Notes under the pieces: generated by a model
The model's input: only the letters and a program-made list of their open reading frames with translations
Told to the model about the DNA's origin: nothing
Database searches by the model: none
Source of the DNA: Arthrobacter sp. 260
GTDB taxonomy: Bacteria; Actinomycetota; Actinomycetes; Actinomycetales; Micrococcaceae
Assembly: GCF_013116745.1 (NCBI RefSeq)
Contig: NZ_JABFOE010000013.1
Location: 61,309 to 125,308, forward strand
Direction of reading: 5' to 3'
Length of the DNA stretch: 64,000 nucleotides
Shown here: piece after piece, positions 8,292 to 15,983 of the stretch
Layout: each line of letters opens with the position of its first letter
How positions within the stretch are numbered: position 1 is the stretch's first letter
Translations under genes and position numbers: made by a program

Positions 8292-10622
8292 TTACGCGAT
8301 CTTTTCCAGTCGGATGATCACAGACTTGGACGTCGGGGTTCCGCTGACATCGGCGGTCGAATCCAGTGGCACCAGGACGTTGGTCTCCGGGTAATAGGCA
8401 GCTGCACAACCCCGGGGCGTCTGATAGGTGACCGCACGGAAGTTCTCCGCCCGGCGCTCCACCCCGTCGGAGAACTGTGACACCAGGTTCACGATCTCGC
8501 CGTCGGCAATACCTGCCGCGGCCAGATCATCAGCGTGAACCATGACCACACGTCGTCCGCCATGGATGCCGCGGTAGCGGTCGTCCTTGCCGTAGATGGT
8601 GGTGTTGTACTGGTCGTGCGACCGCAGTGTCTGCAGCAACAACCGTCCCTCAGGGATCTTCGGGTACTCCAGCGCGTTGCCCGTGAAGACCGCCTTGCCG
8701 GAGGGGGTAGTGAACTTCCGGCCGTCGCGGGGGCCGTTCGGCAGCACAAACCCACCGGTGTCAATCCGGGTGTTGTAGTTCTCGAAGCCCGGAATCACTG
8801 CCTCAATGTGGTTGCGGACCACCGAGTAGTCGGCCTGCGCCGCAACCCAGTCGATCTGCGGCGCGTTGTCGCGGAACGGGCTTTGCGGCCGGGCGAACAA
8901 CCGGTCGCCGAGCTCGCAGACGATCGCGATTTCCGAACGCACGTCCGGTCCCGGGGGACGCAGCCGTCCACGGGAGGCATGCACAGCGCTCATTGAGTCC
9001 TCGACTGTCACGCGCTGGTCACCGCTGGCCTGGGTGTCCTTGTCCGTCCGGCCCAGGGCCGGCAGGATCAGGGCGCGGCGGCCGGTGATCAGGTGCGAGC
9101 GGTTCATTTTGGTGGACACCTGCACCGTGAGGCGCGTGTTGCGCAGCGCCTTGTCGGTGACGTCGGAGTCCGGGGTGGCGCGCACAAAGTTGCCGCCCAT
9201 CGCCATGAAGACCTTCGCCTTGCCATCGCGCATCGCCCGGATGGCGGCAACGGTGTCGAAGCCGTGCTTCCTCGGTGAGGCGAAGCTGAAGTGGGAGTCA
9301 AGGGCGTCGTGGAAGCCGTCAGGCATCCGCTCGAAGATCCCCATTGTCCGGTCACCCTGAACGTTGGAGTGCCCGCGGACAGGGCAGACGCCCGCGCCCG
9401 GCTTGCCGATGTTTCCCTGCAGCAGCAGCACGTTGACGACGTCGCGCAGGGTCTTCACCGAGTGCTTGTGCTGGGTCAGGCCCATCGCCCAGCAGACGAC
9501 TGTCCCGGGGGAAGCGATCATCCGGTCGCCCACCGAAGTGATCTGCGACTTCGGGATCCCACTTGCTTCGACGATCTCATCCCAGGAGACGTCTCGCAGT
9601 TCCTGCAGGTACTCCTCCAGGCCGGTGGTGTGGGCCTTGATGAACTCGTGGTCGAAGACCGTGCCGGTCTTCTCCTCCTGCTCCAGCAGGTACTTGCCGA
9701 GGCCCTGGAAGAGGGCCTGGTCCCCGCCGAGGCGGATCTGCAGGAAGTCGTCGGCCAGCTGGGTGCCGCCGCCGAACTTGGTGCCGAGGATGCCGGAGAT
9801 CTTTTGCGGGTTTTCGAACCGCAGCAGCCCTGCCTCGGGCAGCGGGTTGATCGCGACGATCTGGCCGCCGTTCTTCTTCGCCTTCTCCAGCGACGTCAGC
9901 ATCCGGGGGTGGTTGGTACCCGGGTTCTGGCCGGCCACCAGAATCAGCGGCGCCTTGTCAACGTCCTCCAGGGATACCGTTCCCTTGCCGATCCCGATGG
10001 TCTGGGTCAGCGCCGAGCCGGAGGACTCGTGGCACATGTTGGAGCAGTCCGGGAGGTTGTTGGTGCCGATCCCGCGGACCATCAGCTGGTACAGGAACGC
10101 CGCCTCATTGGAGGTTCGCCCCGAGGTGTAAAACACCGCCTCGTCCGGGCTGTCGAGTGCTGCCAGTTCCTCGACGATGATGTCGTACGCCATGTCCCAG
10201 GTGACCGGGCGGTAATGGGTGCCGCCCTCGTCCAGAAGCATTGGGTGGGTGATGCGGCCCTGCTGACCCAGCCAGTACTCGTCGCGCTCGTTGAGTTCGG
10301 CGACCGAGTGCTTCTCGAAGAACGACGGCGTCACGATCCGGCGGGTCGCCTCTTCAGCAACGGCCTTCGCGCCGTTTTCGCAGAATTCGGCCGTGTGTCG
10401 TTTGTCACCTTCGGGCCAGGCGCAGCCCATGCAGTCGAAACCCTTGACCTGGTTGACTGCCAGCAGCGTCTGCGCGCTACGCACTGGACCCATCTGATCC
10501 AGCGAAATTTTCAGGGAGTTCAGGACAGCAGGAAGACCTACTGCTTGCCTCTTGGGCTTACCGACCTTAATCTCGGCTTCGTTGATTCCATCTTTCGGCG
10601 CTCGAGTCGCCATAGCCATCAC
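8292..10622 (-). CDS. FdhF/YdeP-family molybdopterin oxidoreductase (formate dehydrogenase-like)
   Basis: Large cytosolic molybdoenzyme of 776 aa related to formate dehydrogenase alpha subunits. An N-terminal iron-sulfur site is suggested by C64, C67 and C81 (DCMGC...EFC). The residue expected to bind molybdenum is C197 in SNMCHESSG, a Cys followed by His, where some relatives carry selenocysteine. The molybdopterin domains follow, and a C-terminal dinucleotide-binding domain ends at ...KSVIIRLEKIA. No beta or gamma electron-transfer subunit is encoded nearby, so the physiological electron partner is unknown. In-frame starts at 10622 (GTG), 10619 and 10613 (ATG) are all within reach of a GAGGA, so the exact start is open. 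It is divergent from fdhD, which supports a formate dehydrogenase-like activity. Confidence 0.87.
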   Translation of the reverse strand: MMAMATRAPKDGINEAEIKVGKPKRQAVGLPAVLNSLKISLDQMGPVRSAQTLLAVNQVKGFDCMGCAWPEGDKRHTAEFCENGAKAVAEEATRRIVTPSFFEKHSVAELNERDEYWLGQQGRITHPMLLDEGGTHYRPVTWDMAYDIIVEELAALDSPDEAVFYTSGRTSNEAAFLYQLMVRGIGTNNLPDCSNMCHESSGSALTQTIGIGKGTVSLEDVDKAPLILVAGQNPGTNHPRMLTSLEKAKKNGGQIVAINPLPEAGLLRFENPQKISGILGTKFGGGTQLADDFLQIRLGGDQALFQGLGKYLLEQEEKTGTVFDHEFIKAHTTGLEEYLQELRDVSWDEIVEASGIPKSQITSVGDRMIASPGTVVCWAMGLTQHKHSVKTLRDVVNVLLLQGNIGKPGAGVCPVRGHSNVQGDRTMGIFERMPDGFHDALDSHFSFASPRKHGFDTVAAIRAMRDGKAKVFMAMGGNFVRATPDSDVTDKALRNTRLTVQVSTKMNRSHLITGRRALILPALGRTDKDTQASGDQRVTVEDSMSAVHASRGRLRPPGPDVRSEIAIVCELGDRLFARPQSPFRDNAPQIDWVAAQADYSVVRNHIEAVIPGFENYNTRIDTGGFVLPNGPRDGRKFTTPSGKAVFTGNALEYPKIPEGRLLLQTLRSHDQYNTTIYGKDDRYRGIHGGRRVVMVHADDLAAAGIADGEIVNLVSQFSDGVERRAENFRAVTYQTPRGCAAAYYPETNVLVPLDSTADVSGTPTSKSVIIRLEKIA

Positions 10623-10677
10623 ATCCTCGTGTCAGAAGTCCACTAGTCTCATCCTAGGACAATGGCAGGAGTAGAAA

Positions 10678-11517
10678 TTGAAAAAGCGCGTCAGTCAGCG
10701 CCGCCAGATCACCCGATTCCGTCTCGGCGCTACAGAAAATGGCACCAGCAGGCGCGAGGACGTGCTCGCCGGTGAGGAACCCCTGGAGATCAGATTGGGG
10801 TCAAAGTCCTTCTCTGTGACCATGCGCACACCCGGTGACGACTTTGACCTGGTAGCCGGGTTCCTGGTGTCCGAAGGCATCGTTTGGGAGAGCGGTCAGT
10901 TGATCAGCCTGCGGTATTGCGCGGGGGTCGACGACGCCGGACAGCAGACGTTCAACGTGGTCGAATCCCAGCTCCGGCCCGACGTGGTCCTCCCGGACAC
11001 CACGATGGAACGCCACGTTTACACCTCCAGTTCCTGCGGGATCTGCGGGACCGCGTCGATCGATGCAGTGCGTAAGTCATCGCGCTTCGACGTCCACGAC
11101 GACGACGCCCAGGTCGCCCTGCCGGCCCTCGCCGCCCTGCCCGACCGGCTGCGCGAATCGCAGAAACTCTTTGACAGCACCGGTGGCGTGCACGCTGCGG
11201 GTCTGTTCACCCGTGAGGGCGAATTGTTATGCCTTCGTGAGGACGTAGGACGACACAACGCCGTCGACAAGGTGGTGGGCTGGGCACTGCGGGAAGGAAT
11301 GCTGCCGCTGAAGGGCACCATCCTGCAGGTGTCCGGCCGCGCGTCGTTCGAGCTGGTGCAGAAAGCACAGCTCGCGGGGATCCCTGTCCTCTCGGCTGTC
11401 AGCGCGCCGTCGTCGTTGGCTGCCGATCTGGCTGAGGAAACCGGGATCACGCTGGTCGGCTTCAGCCGCGGCACCTCGCTGAACTGCTACACCCACCCGC
11501 AGCGGATCGCCGCCTAG
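10678..11517 (+). CDS. fdhD: formate dehydrogenase accessory sulfurtransferase
   Basis: Transfers sulfur to the Mo-bis-MGD cofactor so that formate dehydrogenases become active, 279 aa. The catalytic cysteines are C120 and C123 in SSSCGICG, and the family segments FLVSEGI, STGGVHAAGLF, REDVGRHNAVDKV and SGRASFELVQKA are all present. The start is a TTG with GGAG about 6 bases upstream; no ATG or GTG is in frame nearby. A 55-bp gap separates it from the divergent fdhF/ydeP gene, its likely client. Confidence 0.93.
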   Translation: MKKRVSQRRQITRFRLGATENGTSRREDVLAGEEPLEIRLGSKSFSVTMRTPGDDFDLVAGFLVSEGIVWESGQLISLRYCAGVDDAGQQTFNVVESQLRPDVVLPDTTMERHVYTSSSCGICGTASIDAVRKSSRFDVHDDDAQVALPALAALPDRLRESQKLFDSTGGVHAAGLFTREGELLCLREDVGRHNAVDKVVGWALREGMLPLKGTILQVSGRASFELVQKAQLAGIPVLSAVSAPSSLAADLAEETGITLVGFSRGTSLNCYTHPQRIAA

Positions 11518-11550
11518 GGTCCACCGACCTACCCGCCACAGGAGCTGCTC

Positions 11551-12576
11551 ATGGAACTTGGTATCTACAGCTTCGGGGACATCCACCCCAACCCGGTGAC
11601 GGGGGAGCGGGTCTCGCCGCAGCAGCGCATGACCGATCTGTTGGAGCGGGCGCGGCTCGCGGACCAGGTGGGCCTGGACTACTTTGGCATCGGTGAGCAT
11701 CACCGGCCGGACTACGCCGTGTCATCGGTGGTGCCCGTGCTCGCCGCCGCCGCAGCGCAGACGTCCACCATCCGGGTCGGGTCTGCCGTCACCGTGTTGA
11801 GCACCGAGGACCCAGTCCGGGTCTACCAGCAGTTCGCCACCCTCGACCTGCTCTCCGGGGGCAGGGCGGAGCTCACCGCCGGCCGGGGGTCCTTCATCGA
11901 GTCGTACCCATTGTTCGGTGCGGCCCTCGGGGACTACGAGGAGTTGTACGAGGAAAAGATCCGGCTACTGCTGCAGCTCGACGATGCTGAACGCATCACC
12001 TGGCGGGGCAAGTTCAGGCCAGCGCTGGACGACGCCCTGATCCTCCCGCGTCCAGTATCCGGCCACCTGGACATCTGGATCGCGACCGGCGGTACCCCGG
12101 CGTCGTCGGTGCGGGCAGCACGGCTGGGCACACCGGTCATCTACGCGCTGCTGGGCGGGGCGGTCGGGAACTTCGCCCAGCACGCCCAGCTGTACCGTGA
12201 GACGGCTGCCCAGGCCGGGCATGACCCGTCGACGCTGAAGGTGGGGCTGAGCGGCGTCGGGCTAGTGCTGCGGAAGGACGCCCGAGCCACCTTCAAGCCG
12301 TATTGGCTGGACACGATGAAACGGATCTCCTCGGAGCGGGGCTTCCCAATGCCGAGTGACGTCACCTACAACATGCAGGCCGCGCGCTCCGGCGCGATCT
12401 TCGTGGGGAACGCCGAGGAAGTGGCGGAAAAGATCGTCCTCGCCCACTCCCAGATGGGCCATGACCGGCACATCCTGCAGCTCGACTGGTCCTCAGTGCC
12501 GCAGGCACAGGTCCTGGAGTCGATCGAGCTGCTCGGCACCGAGGTGCTGCCCCTGGTCCGCCGCGAACTGGGCTAG
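11551..12576 (+). CDS. LLM class flavin-dependent oxidoreductase (Atu2307/SP_0267-like)
   Basis: Luciferase-like TIM-barrel monooxygenase of 341 aa that would use reduced FMN. GEHHRPD, the VLSTEDPVRVYQQFATLDLLS region and RGSFIESYPLFG are typical of one branch of this superfamily. The ATG follows AGGAG at a good distance. It lies 33 bp after fdhD, and its stop overlaps the stop of the DUF1684 gene on the other strand. Its substrate cannot be told from sequence. A possible FMN-reductase partner is encoded 35 kb away at 46664. Confidence 0.85.
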   Translation: MELGIYSFGDIHPNPVTGERVSPQQRMTDLLERARLADQVGLDYFGIGEHHRPDYAVSSVVPVLAAAAAQTSTIRVGSAVTVLSTEDPVRVYQQFATLDLLSGGRAELTAGRGSFIESYPLFGAALGDYEELYEEKIRLLLQLDDAERITWRGKFRPALDDALILPRPVSGHLDIWIATGGTPASSVRAARLGTPVIYALLGGAVGNFAQHAQLYRETAAQAGHDPSTLKVGLSGVGLVLRKDARATFKPYWLDTMKRISSERGFPMPSDVTYNMQAARSGAIFVGNAEEVAEKIVLAHSQMGHDRHILQLDWSSVPQAQVLESIELLGTEVLPLVRRELG

Positions 12577-13391
12577 GCGGGGATGCGCTCGCCGGCCTCC
12601 ACCGGGACACTCACCCGGTTTCCTTCCACCGGCATAGGGCAGGTGCCAAAGGGCGTGAAGGCGCTCGGGTAGTTCAGCGAACGGTTGAAGTCGAGGGTGA
12701 CCTGACCCTCGGGCGCCACCCGGCCGGTGACGAGGAACCGCCACCCAGCGGTTGAGCGGCCGTTCGTCTCGTCGTGGAACGCCACTTTCAGGGACCCATC
12801 TGGCTGCTGCTCGGCTCGCAGCGTATGCGTGGTGCCGCCGAGGGTGAACGACACGGTTCCGGTCGCGTGAACCACATCGTCGACGTCGGGGTGCGCCGTC
12901 CGGATCGGGACGGCATCCGGCGTCGGGTAGGCGGTGTAGGAACCTTCGACCACGGCGGACGGGTCATAGGCGTAAGCGGGAACGCCGTCGAACCCGGTCA
13001 GGGTGGGCGCCGAGTTGTCACGGGTGCGCACCACGTACCGGTTGCCGCGGACGGCGAGCTCGACGACCGTGTCGCGGAAGCGCACCCAGTTCTCAGAGCC
13101 GCCGTCGGACAGGGACAGCGTGATCGTCCCGACGACAGGGTCGCCGGTGCTCACCAGCGTCAGGGAGTCCGACGCGCGGGCAGTGAGCGTGGCGGCCCCC
13201 GGCCCGGCGTCGGGGATGCTGGCACTCCACAGGCCGGGCACCAGTTCCAGCGCCGTAGGCTCAGCCGGCAACCACTGCAGGGAGGTCAGTGTCAGCCAGC
13301 CGTGCCCGACGGCGAGGGAGGCGTCCCGGCGCTCGCGGAAGCGGCGCCACTGCCCAACCTCGGAGAGCTGGGCGTCGTTGGGCTGGGTCAT
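12573..13391 (-). CDS. DUF1684 domain-containing protein
   Basis: Predicted cytosolic protein of 272 aa in the DUF1684 family, whose function is not established. Beta-rich sequence with the motifs GWLTLTSLQWL near the N-terminus, and C-terminal LDFNRSLNYPSAFTPFGTCPMP, are conserved in the family. The start at 13391 has AAGGAG 7 bases upstream. The frame remains open to 13637, but that extension would run into the ABC transporter gene and lacks a ribosome binding site. It lies downstream of the amino acid importer on the same strand, separated by 94 bp that contain a triple repeat. Confidence 0.82.
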   Translation of the reverse strand: MTQPNDAQLSEVGQWRRFRERRDASLAVGHGWLTLTSLQWLPAEPTALELVPGLWSASIPDAGPGAATLTARASDSLTLVSTGDPVVGTITLSLSDGGSENWVRFRDTVVELAVRGNRYVVRTRDNSAPTLTGFDGVPAYAYDPSAVVEGSYTAYPTPDAVPIRTAHPDVDDVVHATGTVSFTLGGTTHTLRAEQQPDGSLKVAFHDETNGRSTAGWRFLVTGRVAPEGQVTLDFNRSLNYPSAFTPFGTCPMPVEGNRVSVPVEAGERIPA

Positions 13392-13403
13392 GGTTGGTCT
13401 CCT

Positions 13404-13453
13404 TGGATCAGAACGCTGGTTCCCGTGGATCAGAGCGAGGTGAGGTGGATCAG
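13404..13453. repeat. triple direct repeat of TGGATCAG
   Basis: The octamer TGGATCAG occurs at 13404-13411, 13426-13433 and 13446-13453, spaced 22 and 20 bp start to start, near two helical turns. It lies between the ABC ATPase stop and the DUF1684 start, so it could be a small regulatory array. It has no match I recognise. Confidence 0.45.
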
Positions 13454-13485
13454 GAAAAGTGCCACGGGCTCCCTGGGCGCCCGGG

Positions 13486-14280
13486 TCAGAACGGGTGAAG
13501 GAGGCGTTGGACGAACCGTTGGGTGCGCTCCTGCCGGGGATTGCGCAGCACTGTGTCGGGGTGGCCGCATTCCACCACCACGCCGCCGTCCATAAATACC
13601 ACCTCGTCAGCGACCTCGCGAGCGAAGGCGAGCTCATGGGTGACGATCATCATGGTCCATTGTTCATCGGCGAGTTCCTTGATCACGCCCAGAACCTCGC
13701 CGACCAGTTCGGGGTCGAGCGCGGAGGTGGGCTCATCAAAGAGCAGCAGCGCGGGCTTCAGGGCGAGCGCTCGCACGATTCCTACCCGCTGCTGCTGGCC
13801 GCCGGACAGCTCGAACGGGTACTGGTCCTTCTTGTCCGCCAGGCCCACCCGGGCGAGCAGTGACTCGGCGTCCCTGATGGCATCAGCGCGGCGCATCTTC
13901 TTCACCTGGATGGGGCCCTCGATGACATTCTCGAGGACTGTCATATGCGGGAAGAGGTTGTAGTGCTGAAAGACCATCGCGCTCTGGTCGCGCAGGTCCG
14001 AGAGGTCCTTTGCCCTGACTTTGCCGCCGAAATCCACTGTGGGTCCGCCGGCGACCGACACGATTCCGCCGTCGGGGGTTTCGAGCCCGTTGAGGCATCG
14101 CAACACGGTGGTCTTACCCGAGCCCGAGGGGCCGATCAGGGCCGTCACCTGACCGGGCCGGATGGAAAGGTCAATCGATTTCAGCACGACGTTCTCGCCG
14201 AAGGCCTTGCTGAGGCCGGTCACGGTCAGCAGGTTGCCGTCTTGACCGGCGGCTGCCGGGGTGGGCTCAATGTGCGACAT
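13486..14280 (-). CDS. polar amino acid ABC transporter, ATP-binding protein
   Basis: ATPase of 264 aa for a PAAT-family importer. Walker A GPSGSGKT, Q-loop FQHYNLFPH, signature LSGGQQQR, Walker B LLLFDEPTSALD and the H-loop His in MMIVTHELAFA are all intact. Its start overlaps the permease stop by 14 bp, so the two are translationally coupled. It is the last gene of a three-gene operon (binding protein, permease, ATPase). Confidence 0.93.
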   Translation of the reverse strand: MSHIEPTPAAAGQDGNLLTVTGLSKAFGENVVLKSIDLSIRPGQVTALIGPSGSGKTTVLRCLNGLETPDGGIVSVAGGPTVDFGGKVRAKDLSDLRDQSAMVFQHYNLFPHMTVLENVIEGPIQVKKMRRADAIRDAESLLARVGLADKKDQYPFELSGGQQQRVGIVRALALKPALLLFDEPTSALDPELVGEVLGVIKELADEQWTMMIVTHELAFAREVADEVVFMDGGVVVECGHPDTVLRNPRQERTQRFVQRLLHPF

Positions 14281-14926
14281 AGCGATCCAACCTTTTCTCC
14301 AGATAGGACTGCCCGCTGGAAAGCACGAAACAGAACACCCAGTAGACCAGGGCGGCCTCCAGGTACAACATCATGAACTGCTGGCTGAACGCCGCGATTT
14401 CCTGGGCCTGCCGGAACATCTCGGTCACCAGGATCAGGGACGCGAGCGAGGTGTCCTTGACCAGGCTGATGAACGTGTTGGAAAGCGGCGGGACGGACAC
14501 CCGGGCAGCCTGCGGCAGGATAATGCGGCGCAAAGTCCGGGTGCGGGACATCCCGATGGTGTGCCCTGCCTCCCACTGGCCCTTGGGAACCGACAGGATG
14601 GCTGCCCGAATGATCTCCGCCGCATAGCCCGCCACGTTCAGGGAGAAGGCAATGATGGCGCTCGGCCACGGGTCGATCACCAGTCCGATCGAGGGCAGGC
14701 CGTAGAAGATCACGAACAGCTGCACCAGCAGGGGGGTACCCCTGATGATTGACACGTACACCCGTGCCGCTCCCGACGCCAGCCGGTTCCGGCTCAACCT
14801 CATCAGCGCAATCAGGAGCGCCAGGAGCAGACCGAGAACAAACGACGCCAGGGACAGCGGGATGGTTCCGGTCAGGCCGCCCAGGGCCAGGGGCCACAGT
14901 GATTCCCAGAACAGTGTCCAGTCGAT
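14267..14926 (-). CDS. polar amino acid ABC transporter, permease, with probable AUC start
   Basis: Membrane subunit of 219 aa with the HisM/ArtQ-type EAA-loop region GHTIGMSRTRTLRRIILPQA. The frame is open from the binding-protein stop at 14954 but contains no ATG, GTG or TTG before an ATG at codon 37 (position 14818 region). Starting there would delete the first membrane helix (residues about 10-35, GGLTGTIPLSLASFVLGLL). A strong GGAGGA lies 5 bases before an ATC at 14926, giving IDWTLFWESLWP, which reads like the normal N-terminus of the family. I therefore call AUC as the start, or an ATG altered by mutation or sequencing error. The CTG at 14914 is a weaker alternative. Confidence 0.8.
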   Translation of the reverse strand: MDWTLFWESLWPLALGGLTGTIPLSLASFVLGLLLALLIALMRLSRNRLASGAARVYVSIIRGTPLLVQLFVIFYGLPSIGLVIDPWPSAIIAFSLNVAGYAAEIIRAAILSVPKGQWEAGHTIGMSRTRTLRRIILPQAARVSVPPLSNTFISLVKDTSLASLILVTEMFRQAQEIAAFSQQFMMLYLEAALVYWVFCFVLSSGQSYLEKRLDRYVAH

Positions 14927-14953
14927 GGTGTTCCTCCGTGTACCTAGCGGGTG

Positions 14954-15778
14954 CTATTCGGTGACGTCGGAGCCGAAGTACTTCTCCGAGATCTCGGCAA
15001 GCGTACCGTCTGCACGCAGGCTGGCGAGCGCCTCGTTGACCGCGGCGATCAGGTCGTCGCTGCCCTTGACGAAGGTGAAGGCGCTGAGCGACTCTTCATC
15101 GGTCTCCGCGGCAATCTTGATCGCATCGGTGGGGTTGGTCTGCTGGTAGTCCAGGTAGGTCAGCGTGTCGTTGATCGTGGCGTCGACCCGTCCCTGCTCC
15201 AGCAGGGTCACTGACTGCGCCCAGCCTTCGACAGCCTCGATCTCCGCGCCGCTTTCCTGGGCCAGCGCATGCCAGTTGCTGGTCAGCGACTGGGCGGTGG
15301 TCTTGCCCTGAAGGTCCTCGAAGGAGGTGATATCGGTGTTGTCTGCGGTGGTCACAATGACACCGGTGCTGACCGTGTAGGGATCGGAGAAGTCGTAGTT
15401 CTCGAGACGCTCATCGGTGATGGACACTTGGTTCGCGATGACATCGAACCGCCCTGCGTCAAGTCCGGCGAAGATCGCGTCCCACTGGGTTTCCTCGAAC
15501 TCGGCTTCCACACCGAGTTCCTCGGCGACGGCGGTGATGACCTCGACGTCGAACCCGGTCAGGTCGCCAGCGCCTCCCTCGTGGAAGCTGAAGGGGCGGT
15601 AGGTCCCCTCGGTGCCGACGGTGATGACCCCTGCATCCTGGATTTCCTGCAGGCTGGTGGGTCCCGCGGAGGCGCTGCTGTCAGCTGGCTCTCCGGTCGA
15701 CGCGCCGCCGCCGCAGGCCGCCAGGCCCAGGGTGAGAGCGGTGGCTGCGCCAAGGATTGAAAGACGACGGGTCAACAT
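14954..15778 (-). CDS. polar amino acid ABC transporter, substrate-binding lipoprotein
   Basis: Extracellular solute-binding protein family 3, 274 aa. Signal peptide with lipobox LAAC at about residues 18-21, then the GVITVGTEGTYRPFSFHEGG and GFDVEVITAVAEELGVE segments found in cystine- and polar amino acid-binding proteins, and C-terminal LAEISEKYFGSDVTE. The ATG at 15778 has AAGGA upstream and begins the signal peptide; the open frame further upstream to 15985 has no such sequence. It is the first gene of the importer operon. The resemblance to cystine-binding proteins is my impression, not a firm substrate call. Confidence 0.9.
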   Translation of the reverse strand: MLTRRLSILGAATALTLGLAACGGGASTGEPADSSASAGPTSLQEIQDAGVITVGTEGTYRPFSFHEGGAGDLTGFDVEVITAVAEELGVEAEFEETQWDAIFAGLDAGRFDVIANQVSITDERLENYDFSDPYTVSTGVIVTTADNTDITSFEDLQGKTTAQSLTSNWHALAQESGAEIEAVEGWAQSVTLLEQGRVDATINDTLTYLDYQQTNPTDAIKIAAETDEESLSAFTFVKGSDDLIAAVNEALASLRADGTLAEISEKYFGSDVTE

Positions 15779-15983
15779 TTTGCGGGTCCTTAATAACTGG
15801 GGATGGTTCAGGGGTCTCCTGCCGTTGTACAGGGCAGGGTTATGTGGCACAACGTGCGGAGCCACATAGTGCAACAAAGCCGACAGCGAAAATAGTTCCG
15901 GGCGCCCGTGTGATCCGCCCAACTCGCCCATTGGCGGGGGCTGGGCGGGCATAAGCTGAGGACCTGAGCAATGGAGGCAGTAC

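Noticed and set aside
9291..10646. Long open frame (451 codons) opposite the molybdoenzyme gene
   Set aside because: It is a shadow of the GC-rich minus-strand gene. Its translation is low-complexity Arg/Val/Leu/Asp-rich with no family motif.
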